From Microbispora rosea subsp. aerata (GTDB taxonomy: Bacteria > Actinomycetota > Actinomycetes > Streptosporangiales > Streptosporangiaceae), in NCBI RefSeq assembly GCF_014647835.1, contig NZ_BMPY01000019.1:62001-126000 (forward strand): 64,000 nucleotides of DNA. The letters run 5' to 3'. The stretch's first letter is position 1; each line of letters starts with the position of its first letter. Positions 1 to 7,421 of this stretch are shown in pieces. Made by a program: the position numbers and the translations under genes. Under the pieces are notes generated by a model. It searched no databases, had not been told where the DNA came from, and saw only the letters and a program-made list of their open reading frames with translations.

Positions 1-1114
1 CCGTACAGGATGACCGTGACCCCGCCGAGCACGCCGCCCGGCGTGGCGGCGACCAGCGCGCCGAACTTCGGGCACAGGCCGAACAGGATCGCGATCACCG
101 CGGCGATGTAGTAGGCGGCCGTCGAGTAGACCCGGGTGGCCGCCATGACGCCGATGTTCTCCGCGTACGTCGTGGTGGGCGAGCCGCCGACGGCGGTCGC
201 GACCGCGGTGCCGACGCCGTCGGCGACGATCGCCTTGCCCATCTGCGGGTCGACGTCCGAACCGGTCATCTGCCCCACCGCCTTGACGTGGCCGACGTTC
301 TCGGCGATCAGGGCGATCACGGCGGGCAGCACGACCAGCACGGCCGACGCCTGGAACGACGGCGCGTGGAAGTGCGGCAGCCCGATCCAGTCGGCGTCGG
401 CGACGGCCTGGAAGCTCACCCGGGGGTGCGTGTCGATCTGCCCGGTGCCCGCGTTGTAGGCGGTGATGTCCCCGAAGACCTCGTCGGCGATCCAGGACAC
501 GACGAACCCGAAGACGAGCCCGAGCAGCACGCCGATCCGGCCGAGGAAGCCGCGGAACAGCACGATGAACACGAACGTCGCGATCATCGTGATCAGCGCG
601 ATCCACGGGTCCTGCGGCCAGTAGACGTCGGCCACGACGTACGCCAGGCCGAAGCCGATGAGCATGACCACCGCGCCGGTGACCACCGGCGGGAAGACGC
701 GGTGGATGATCTGCACGCCGAGCACGTGGATCGCCACGCCGCACAGGGCGAGCACCAGGCCGGCGACGAGGATCGCGCCGGTGACGACCTGGTCGGCCGC
801 CGGGGTGTCGCCGCCGAACATCGCCCGCACGGCCACCACGCCGCCGACGAACGACGCCGACGTGCCCAGGTAGCTGGGGATCCGCCCCTGGGTGAAGAGC
901 AGGAACAGAATCGTCGCGACGCCCGACATCATCACGGCCGTGTTCGGGTCCAGCCCCATGACGAGGGGGAACACGAACGTCGCGCCGAACATGGCGATCA
1001 CGTGCTGGGCGCCGATGCCGACCATGCGCGGCCAGCTCAGCCTCTCGTCCGGTTTGACGACTTCTCCGGGTGCCAGCCCTCTCCCGTCGCCGTGCACTGT
1101 CCATCTGAAAGCCA
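1..1114 (-). CDS. NCS2 family uracil/xanthine permease (3' end outside window)
   Basis: Proton-coupled nucleobase permease of the inner membrane. About 371 residues from the ATG at 1114 are present; the C-terminal part lies beyond base 1. Many hydrophobic helices are visible, and hallmark NCS2 (UraA-type) stretches can be read: YLGTSASF in TM3, PVVTGAVVMLIG in the middle, the AENVGH substrate-site motif, and GGSPTTTYAENIGVM near the end. Most UraA relatives carry uracil, but xanthine or urate is possible. It lies just downstream of a PucR-type purine regulator and an oxamate (allantoin pathway) gene set, which favours nucleobase or ureide scavenging. The 236-base leader contains a short inverted repeat GACAA-ACA-TTGTC at 1307–1319 of unknown role. 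Family is certain, substrate is inferred. Confidence 0.9.
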
Positions 1115-1350
1115 TTTACGCCCCTCTTGCTACTGGGCCGTGGGCCGGTCGGCCACCCCGCAGGCGTCCCTCCGCGGCGTTGTCCTCAACGGCCGACCAC
1201 GCGCCCCTCCCGCCGATCTCCGCCCGTCCCCGGCGCCATTGCGCGCGGGCGAATCTCGCCGGCCGAGGCACTAGACCGTTTGGGGCACTTTAGGACTGGC
1301 GTGCGCGACAAACATTGTCATGATCTGCCAAACCGGTGAGCCCCGGGGCG

Positions 1351-1578
1351 TCACACCACGCGGATCGTGAATCCGTCGCCCGTGACGACCTGGCCCGCCC
1401 GGATTTTGCAGGCCTTACGCAGCTCCACGCGTCCGTCGACGCGGACTCCGCCCTCCGCGACGAGGTGCTTGGCCGCGCCGCCGCTGCCGGCGATCTGGCA
1501 GAACTTGAGGAGATCGCAGAGCGGGATGTGGTCGCCGTCCAGCTCGAAGGTGATCGCTGGGGCCTTCGCGTCGTTCAC
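1351..1578 (-). CDS. Small S4-domain RNA-binding protein (YbcJ-like)
   Basis: A 75-residue protein that is essentially one S4 RNA-binding domain. The typical S4 core can be read: LCDLLKFCQIAGSGGAAKHLVAEG followed by VRVDGRVELRKACKIRAGQ in two consecutive strand/helix units (quoted here as two separate motifs). Stand-alone proteins of this size belong to the YbcJ/RqcP-like group, which bind structured RNA or ribosomal particles; the exact target is unknown. It ends 18 bases downstream of the PucR start-distal end, on the same strand, so it may be cotranscribed with the regulator, but a functional link to purine metabolism is not evident. Confidence 0.85.
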   Translation of the reverse strand: MNDAKAPAITFELDGDHIPLCDLLKFCQIAGSGGAAKHLVAEGGVRVDGRVELRKACKIRAGQVVTGDGFTIRVV

Positions 1579-1596
1579 CCCGCCAGCTTAGGCGGC

Positions 1597-3201
1597 TCAG
1601 ATGCCCCGCATGCGCAGCACGTGCAGGGCGAGGGTGAGGTTGAGCCGCAGGTGCGCGTCCTCGGTGAAGTTGCCCAGCATGCGCTCCAGCTTGCCGATGC
1701 GGTAGCGCAGGGTGTTGTAGTGGAAGTGCAGCCGGCGCGCGGTCTCGGCGACGTTGAGGTTGGTCTCCAGCAGCGCCTGCAGGGTGCGCCGCAGGTCGGC
1801 GTTGTCCGCGTCGTCGTCCCCCGCCAGCGGCCCCAGGGTCTCCCGGACGAAGGCGTGCAGCTCGTCGGTGTCGTTCACCAGCGACAGCAGCCGGTAGACC
1901 CCCAGCTCGTCGAAGTGGGCGATCGCGCCCGCCCCGTGGAGCTGGCGGCCCACCCGGGCGGCCTTCAGCGCCTGGCCGTACGCGCCGGGCAGGGCGTCCA
2001 CGCCGGAGGCGACCCGGCTGAGGCCGGTGGAGAACGTGCCGTCGGAGATCGCGGCGAGCGCGTCCCTGGCCACCTTCGCGGGATCGACCGCCGCCCCGAC
2101 GATCGCCACGACCTCGTGGGAGAACCCGGCCACCGCGCCGCGCGGGTCGTGCTTGCGCACCGCCGCCTGCCACGCCGACAGCATGCGGTCCTGGACCGGC
2201 CGTTCCTCGGCGTCCGGGTCGATCTCGGCCACCAGCACGCTCACCGGGCGCTCCAGGTCCCAGCCGAACGCCTGGGCGCGCTCGGCCACCCGCAGCCCGC
2301 CCCTGCCGGTCAGCACGTCCCGCAGGAAGTCGGCGCGGTATTTGCTCTCGACGGCGGTGACCGCCTCCTGCTTGGTGATCACCAGCGCGGCGACGGTCGC
2401 GGCGCGCTCCAGGATGCCGATGTCGCTGGGGGTGAGCGTGCCCTTGGCGCTGTAGGCCGCGATCCTCCCGTGGTGGTGCCCGCCCGCGACGATCGGCACC
2501 GTCGCGTAGTGCCCGTCGCCGCTCTCGGGCGGGGCCGGCGGCGTCCGCGCGCAGGCCGCGACGATCTCCCGCAGCCGGGTCACCTGCGCGGCCTCCCCGG
2601 CGGTCGCCAGGATGTGGCCCGCGGCGTCGGTCGCCCCCACGGCCACCTGCAGCAGCCCGGCCACCTCCGCGGTGACCTCCCGCATCCCGCCCCCGGCGAG
2701 CACGATCTGCACGAGCGCGCGGTGCGCCTCCTCCGTACGGGCGAGGATGGCCGCCTGCCGGTTGAGGATGTCGGTGAGCACCTGGTTGAGGATGTCGTCG
2801 AAGCCCACGTCGTTGGGCAGCAGGATCAGCGGGAAGCCCAGCCGGTCGGCCTGCTCGACCATCTCCCCCGGCAGCTCGTCCAGGTAGCGGCCCAGCTTGA
2901 TCGCCAGGGCGGCGAGGCCCCGCTCGTCGAGGTCGGCCACGAGCCGGTCGAGCGACTGCGGCGTGTTGCGCAGCGGGTAGCCCGTGGTGAGCAGCAGCTC
3001 GTGCGGCTTCACCCAGGCGAGGATGTCGGGCACCTCCATCACGTTGAGGCGCTGCACGATGCGGTCGAGGCCGTCCCGCCCGGCGATCAGGCGGGCGTCC
3101 GCCAGCGACGAGACCCCGAGCACCTCGCCCACCGACACGCCGTGGAGGATCATTCCGGTGCTCGCCAGGCGCATCGCGGGCGGTGCCGGGTCGTTCTGCA
3201 A
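1597..3201 (-). CDS. PucR family transcriptional regulator (purine catabolism type)
   Basis: A 534-residue regulator with the PucR layout: N-terminal PucR domain (about residues 20–140, with VSVGEVLGVSSLADARL and LLTTGYPLRN), a GGDEF-like/GAF-like middle region, and a C-terminal HTH_30 helix-turn-helix (LLETNLNVAETARRLHFHYN, then RYRIGKLERML). B. subtilis PucR controls purine and allantoin use. It is transcribed divergently from the AllH–FdrA–YlbE genes, the arrangement expected for a local regulator. The start is uncertain: the TTG at 3201 has a GGGAG Shine–Dalgarno about seven bases upstream; ATG at 3174 or 3153 would trim the N-terminus without touching the domain. Confidence 0.88.
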   Translation of the reverse strand: MQNDPAPPAMRLASTGMILHGVSVGEVLGVSSLADARLIAGRDGLDRIVQRLNVMEVPDILAWVKPHELLLTTGYPLRNTPQSLDRLVADLDERGLAALAIKLGRYLDELPGEMVEQADRLGFPLILLPNDVGFDDILNQVLTDILNRQAAILARTEEAHRALVQIVLAGGGMREVTAEVAGLLQVAVGATDAAGHILATAGEAAQVTRLREIVAACARTPPAPPESGDGHYATVPIVAGGHHHGRIAAYSAKGTLTPSDIGILERAATVAALVITKQEAVTAVESKYRADFLRDVLTGRGGLRVAERAQAFGWDLERPVSVLVAEIDPDAEERPVQDRMLSAWQAAVRKHDPRGAVAGFSHEVVAIVGAAVDPAKVARDALAAISDGTFSTGLSRVASGVDALPGAYGQALKAARVGRQLHGAGAIAHFDELGVYRLLSLVNDTDELHAFVRETLGPLAGDDDADNADLRRTLQALLETNLNVAETARRLHFHYNTLRYRIGKLERMLGNFTEDAHLRLNLTLALHVLRMRGI

Positions 3202-3240
3202 TGCCGTCTCCCAGAGATGCCGTCACCGAGAAATGCCGTC
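3201..3240. promoter_or_regulatory. Three ATGCCGTC direct repeats at 16-bp spacing upstream of pucR
   Basis: ATGCCGTC occurs at 3201, 3217 and 3233, exactly 16 bases apart, directly adjoining the PucR start codon. Repeats at constant spacing next to an autoregulated gene are often operator half-sites; that role is inferred. They could instead be a small sequence duplication. Confidence 0.4.
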
Positions 3241-3441
3241 GCCGGAGGGCCGCCACCCGGGGGCGCGACGTCTTCGGGTCATCGGTCGCTCACCGCTCCT
3301 CGTTCACCGCGCGGGCCGCCCGTGCCGCGCGAACCGCTCCGCTCACCGCGCCGGCTCGCTCCCTGGCCGCCCCACGCCGATTGTGCACGACGCCGGTCCT
3401 GTCAGGAAGAGCCAAGCATCCGGCCGACTGTTGGCATCTTT

Positions 3442-3453
3442 CTCCGTACGGAG
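3442..3453. promoter_or_regulatory. Palindrome CTCCGTACGGAG before the oxamate operon
   Basis: A perfect 12-base palindrome about 50 bases upstream of the AllH GTG start, in the divergent pucR–allH interval. It is placed like an operator for PucR or another regulator. The rest of 3202–3503 shows no ORF I would support. Confidence 0.35.
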
Positions 3454-3503
3454 GGGGGAAGAGCGGGCCTTAGCGTCGGCAACGACTGGCTTCGGGAGGT
3501 TCG

Positions 3504-4421
3504 GTGAGTGTAGGCACGCGTCTTGGCACGCGCCCGCGCGGGCGGCCGGCGGCGACGCCCGCGTCCCGCCCCCCGGCCGCCCCCGTCTACGTGAGCGGGG
3601 CCGCGAGCGTGGCCGTACGGCCCGCGCTCGAGTCGCCCCGCCGGCCGGCCAGGGTGCTCGCGGCCTTCCCCCTCGCGCTCTACCTGGAGGTCAGGAGCGA
3701 GTGCGAGCCGCACGTCGTCGCCGTGGTGACGGGCGAGGCCACCCGCCTGCCCAACGCCGTGGTGCTCGGCGGGCACCTCGGCGGGGTGTCGGCCGGCGAC
3801 GACGCGTGGGTCGGCGACGGCGGCGTCGAGGTCGGCGGCGTGTCGATCCGCGTGCGCCGCTGGTGGGACCCCGCTCCCCCGCTCGCCCCGGCCGGCCCGG
3901 AACGGCTCGCGCCCGCCCTGGATGTGCTCGGCCGAGTCAGGGCGGCCTCGCCCCGGCAGCCGGGGCTCGCCTCCGACGGCGCTCCGGCGCTGCTGGAGCG
4001 GGGGTGCCTGGCGGGTTCGCTGCTGGAGAGCATCACGGCGGCCGAGCGGCTGATCGGCCTCGGCCCGGGGCTGACGCCCAGCGGCGACGACATGCTCGCC
4101 GGGCTGCTGGTCGCGCTGCGCCATCTGGGCGCGGCGGCGGGGGCGCCGCGCGCGGTCTGGCTCGCGGACTGGCTCGCCGCCGCGGTCACCTACGACGCCC
4201 GCACCCGGACCACGCCCATCTCCGCCACCCTGCTGCACTGCGCCGCGCGGGGCGAGACGAGCCCGGAGGTCACCGGGGTGCTGCGCGGCGTGGCCGGGCA
4301 CCAGCCGCTGGAGCCGGCCCTGCGTCGTCTGCTCGGCCTCGGCCACACCTCGGGCGCCGATCTGGCGTGGGGCGTGCAGATCGGCCTGTCCGCCGTCCTC
4401 GCTCTTCGGGAGGATCAGTGA
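3504..4421 (+). CDS. allH: DUF2877 protein, AllH/YlbF-like oxamate carbamoyltransferase subunit
   Basis: A 305-residue DUF2877 protein. The family signature IGLGPGLTPSGDDMLAGLL is present near residues 190–210. In E. coli the homologue YlbF (AllH) acts with FdrA (AllF) and YlbE (AllG) as oxamate carbamoyltransferase, splitting oxalurate from allantoin breakdown into oxamate and carbamoyl phosphate. Here the three genes are adjacent in the order allH–fdrA–ylbE. The GTG start at 3504 follows GGGAGG by four bases. Its stop overlaps the GTG start of fdrA (GTGA), implying translational coupling. The first 35 residues are Ala/Pro-rich and poorly conserved in appearance, so a later start cannot be excluded. 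Confidence 0.82.
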   Translation: MSVGTRLGTRPRGRPAATPASRPPAAPVYVSGAASVAVRPALESPRRPARVLAAFPLALYLEVRSECEPHVVAVVTGEATRLPNAVVLGGHLGGVSAGDDAWVGDGGVEVGGVSIRVRRWWDPAPPLAPAGPERLAPALDVLGRVRAASPRQPGLASDGAPALLERGCLAGSLLESITAAERLIGLGPGLTPSGDDMLAGLLVALRHLGAAAGAPRAVWLADWLAAAVTYDARTRTTPISATLLHCAARGETSPEVTGVLRGVAGHQPLEPALRRLLGLGHTSGADLAWGVQIGLSAVLALREDQ

Positions 4422-5833
4422 ACGACCTGGTCGAGGTGCGGCCCGGCGTCTACCGCGACTCCGTGACGCTGATGCGGGTGAGCCGGGCGCTCACCGAGCG
4501 GCCCGGAGTGAGCGTCGCGGTCGTCGCGATGGCCACCGAGCTCAACACGGCCCTCGCCCGCGATCTCGGCTTCGCGGTGCCGCCCGCGACGCCCGGCGAC
4601 CTGCTGGTGGCGGTCCGGGCGTCCTCGCCCGCGGAGCTGGAGAGCGCCGCCGCCGAACTGGAACGTCAGCTCGCCGCACGGGCGCCGGCGAGCGAGGCGC
4701 GGGGCGAGGCGCCGCCGCGCACCACCCGGTCGGCGGCGCGGGCCTTCGAGGCGAGCCTGGCGCTGGTGAGCGTGCCGGGCGAGCACGCCTTCGCCGAGGC
4801 GCTCGACGCCGTGGAGGCCGGGCTCTCGGTGATGATCTTCAGCGACAACGTGCCGGTGGAGCAGGAGATCCTGCTCAAGGACCGGGCGCGGGCCAAGGGC
4901 GTGCTCGTGATGGGGCCCGACTGCGGCACCGCGGTCGTGGGCGGGGCCGGTCTCGGCTTCGCCAACGTGCTGCGTCCCGGGCCGGTCGGCGTCGTGGCCG
5001 CCTCGGGGACCGGCGCCCAGCAGGTGACCAGCCTGCTCGACCTCGCCGGGGTCGGCGTGTCGCACGTGCTCGGCGTGGGCGGCAGGGACCTGTCCGCGGA
5101 GGTCGGCGGGCGTTCGGCGACGCAGGCGCTGCGCGCGCTCGACGAGGACCCGGCCACCGAGCTGATCGTGCTGATCTCCAAGCCGCCCGCGCCCGAGGTG
5201 GCCCGTGCCGTACGCGACCTCGACCTGGCGACGCCGGTCGTCTCCGCGCTGCTCGGGCCGGGGCAGGACGACCTGACCACCGCCGCGGAGAAGGTGCTGC
5301 GGGCCCTCGGCCGCGAGGTGCCCGAGTGGCCCTCCTGGCCCGCCCCGGCGGGCCGGGCGGACGGCGCGGCGTCCCCCGGCGCCGCGGCGTCTTCCGGCGG
5401 CGCGTCGCGGGGAGCCGTGCTCAGAGGGCTCTACTCCGGCGGCACGCTGCGCGCGGAGGCGGCCCTGATCGCCGGCGCCGGCGAGTTCACCGACTTCGGC
5501 GACGACGCCTACACCCGGGGCCGGGCCCATCCGATGATCGACCCGGCGCTGCGCCTGGAGGCGCTGCGCGGCGTCGCCTCCGGCGTCGTGCTGATGGACG
5601 TCGTGCTCGGCCACGGCGCCGACCCCGACCCGTCCTCGTCGCTCGCCCCCGAGATCCGCGACGCGGTGGCCAGGGGCGTGGACGTGGTCGTCGCGGTGAT
5701 CGGCACCGACGGCGACCCGCAGGGCCTGCGCGCCCAGGCCGCCCGGCTCAACGAGGCCGGGGCCGCGGTCTTCACCTCCAACGCCGCCGCCGCCCGGCAC
5801 GCCCGCGCCCTCGCGGGGACGGGGTGCCCGTGA
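4418..5833 (+). CDS. fdrA: FdrA-like acyl-CoA synthetase-fold subunit of oxamate carbamoyltransferase
   Basis: A 471-residue FdrA protein beginning VNDLVEVRPGVYRDSVTLMR. It has the succinyl-CoA-ligase-like fold: MGPDCGTAVVGGAGLGFANV and VAASGTGAQQVTSLLD resemble the nucleotide/CoA-binding and phospho-transfer loops of the ligase alpha subunit, and DVVLGHGADPDP lies near the C-terminus. In E. coli FdrA (AllF) is one of three subunits of oxamate carbamoyltransferase. The GTG start at 4418 overlaps the preceding stop by four bases. A long open frame extends upstream through allH in another frame, but it has no family similarity there. A Gly/Ala/Ser-rich linker of about 25 residues around 5340–5410 separates the two halves. 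Confidence 0.85.
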   Translation: MNDLVEVRPGVYRDSVTLMRVSRALTERPGVSVAVVAMATELNTALARDLGFAVPPATPGDLLVAVRASSPAELESAAAELERQLAARAPASEARGEAPPRTTRSAARAFEASLALVSVPGEHAFAEALDAVEAGLSVMIFSDNVPVEQEILLKDRARAKGVLVMGPDCGTAVVGGAGLGFANVLRPGPVGVVAASGTGAQQVTSLLDLAGVGVSHVLGVGGRDLSAEVGGRSATQALRALDEDPATELIVLISKPPAPEVARAVRDLDLATPVVSALLGPGQDDLTTAAEKVLRALGREVPEWPSWPAPAGRADGAASPGAAASSGGASRGAVLRGLYSGGTLRAEAALIAGAGEFTDFGDDAYTRGRAHPMIDPALRLEALRGVASGVVLMDVVLGHGADPDPSSSLAPEIRDAVARGVDVVVAVIGTDGDPQGLRAQAARLNEAGAAVFTSNAAAARHARALAGTGCP

Positions 5834-5919
5834 CACGGCGACCCGCCCGCCCCTGCCCCGCTCCGCAGGGGCCCGATCCATCCCCCGCCTGACGGCGGGA
5901 GGCTCTTCGGAGGTTCTCG

Positions 5920-7305
5920 ATGACCCTCTCCATGCTGTACGGCGAGCCGCGCGTCATCACCGTGGGCGCGCAGGTGCTGGGCGAGGCGCTGGACCGGCAG
6001 GCCGTGCCGCGGCGGGAGGTCGACTGGCGGCCTCCGCTGCCGGGCACCTCCGCGGCCCTCGCCCGGGTGCTCGCCGACCCCCGGCGCGAGGAGGCGAACG
6101 CCACCGCCGTCGGGCGGATGCTGTCGGCGCGGCCCATGCTGACCGGGGTGCGCCCGGCGCGGGAGGTCCTGGGGCTGCGGGCCGGGGAGTTCTTCCACGC
6201 CGGCCCGCCGATCACCTGGGAGCGCGCCTCCGGGCCGATGCGGGGGGCGCTCATCGGGGCGATGCTGTTCGAGGGCCTGGCCGCCACCCCGGAGGAGGCG
6301 CAGGAGCGCCTGGCCTCCGGCGCGGGCATCACCCTCGACTCCTGCCACCACCACCGCGCGGTCGGCCCGATGGCGGGGGTGGTCTGCCCGTCCATGTGGA
6401 TGCTGGAGGTGACCGACGCCGAGCACGGCGGCACGGCGTACTGCTCGCTGAACGAGGGACTGGGCAAGGTCCTGCGCTACGGCGCGTACGGGCCCGAGGT
6501 GATCGACCGGCTGCGCTGGATGGGCGAGGTGCTCGGGCCGGTGCTCGCGGCGGCGCTGGAGCGGTGCGGCCCGCTCGACCTGCGCGCGCTCATCGCCCAG
6601 GCGCTGCAGATGGGCGACGAGCTGCACAACCGCAACCGGGCCGCGACGTCCCTGCTGGTGCGCGAGATCGCCCCCGCGATCGTGGAGGCCGCCCCGGACC
6701 GCGCGGCCGAGGTGCTGCGATTCATCAATGGAAATGATCATTTCTTCCTGAACGCGGGAATGGCGGCGGCGAAAGTCAGCGCCGACGCGGCGCGCGGCGT
6801 GCCCGGGTCGAGCCTGGTCGTGGCGATGGCGCGCAATGGAACCGATTTCGGAATACAGGTCTCGGGCCTCGGCGACCGGTGGTTCACCGGCCCCGCCGGG
6901 GTGCCCGACGGCCTGTACCTCGGCGGGTACGGCCCGCAGGACGCCAACCCCGACATCGGCGACTCCACGATCACCGAGACGGCGGGCCTGGGCGGCTTCG
7001 CGATGGCAGCGGCCCCGGCGATCGTCCGGTTCGTCGGCGGGGAGGTGTCCGACGCCGTCGCGGCCACCACCTCCATGTACGAGATCACGATGGCCGAGCA
7101 CCCGGCGTACCAGATCCCCGGGCTGGGCTTCCGCGGCACTCCGGCCGGCATCGACGTGGCGCTCGTGGCCAGGACCGGGCTGCTGCCCGTCGTCAACACC
7201 GGCATCGCCGGGAGGGTCGCCGGGACCGGGCAGGTGGGAGCGGGCCTGGTCAGTCCGCCCGCCGAGGCTTTCACCGCCGCCCTCGACGCGCTGGCGGAGG
7301 CGTGA
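5920..7305 (+). CDS. allG: DUF1116 protein, YlbE/AllG-like oxamate carbamoyltransferase subunit
   Basis: A 461-residue DUF1116 protein matching the YlbE family along its length, for example RPMLTGVRPAREVLGL, FHAGPPITWERASGPMRGA, NGNDHFFLNAGMAAAK and MARNGTDFGIQVSGLGD. It completes the AllFGH set with the two genes before it. An 86-base spacer separates it from fdrA; AGGTTCTCG precedes the ATG. No carbamate kinase (AllK), which would turn the carbamoyl phosphate into ATP and ammonia, is present in the window. The codons around 6720–6850 use A/T third positions more than the neighbours, otherwise composition is uniform. Confidence 0.85.
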   Translation: MTLSMLYGEPRVITVGAQVLGEALDRQAVPRREVDWRPPLPGTSAALARVLADPRREEANATAVGRMLSARPMLTGVRPAREVLGLRAGEFFHAGPPITWERASGPMRGALIGAMLFEGLAATPEEAQERLASGAGITLDSCHHHRAVGPMAGVVCPSMWMLEVTDAEHGGTAYCSLNEGLGKVLRYGAYGPEVIDRLRWMGEVLGPVLAAALERCGPLDLRALIAQALQMGDELHNRNRAATSLLVREIAPAIVEAAPDRAAEVLRFINGNDHFFLNAGMAAAKVSADAARGVPGSSLVVAMARNGTDFGIQVSGLGDRWFTGPAGVPDGLYLGGYGPQDANPDIGDSTITETAGLGGFAMAAAPAIVRFVGGEVSDAVAATTSMYEITMAEHPAYQIPGLGFRGTPAGIDVALVARTGLLPVVNTGIAGRVAGTGQVGAGLVSPPAEAFTAALDALAEA

Positions 7306-7421
7306 ATTCCCTTTGACCGTCATCAGACCGTAATATCGTCGTCAACCTCAGATATCCGGTGCAATTCGCACGGTCCGTTCGGGGGATCTTGCGGAGCGAG
7401 CGTGAATTGGGGACCTTATCT

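Noticed and set aside
1336-3507. A 723-codon plus-strand open frame across the PucR gene
   Set aside because: It is the complement-strand shadow of pucR and the S4 gene; composition is Arg/Gly/Pro/Val/His-rich with no motif, while the minus strand carries clear domains.
7313-7336. TTGACC/TAATAT as a promoter for the Ser/Thr kinase
   Set aside because: The spacer is only 12 bases, too short for the principal sigma factor.
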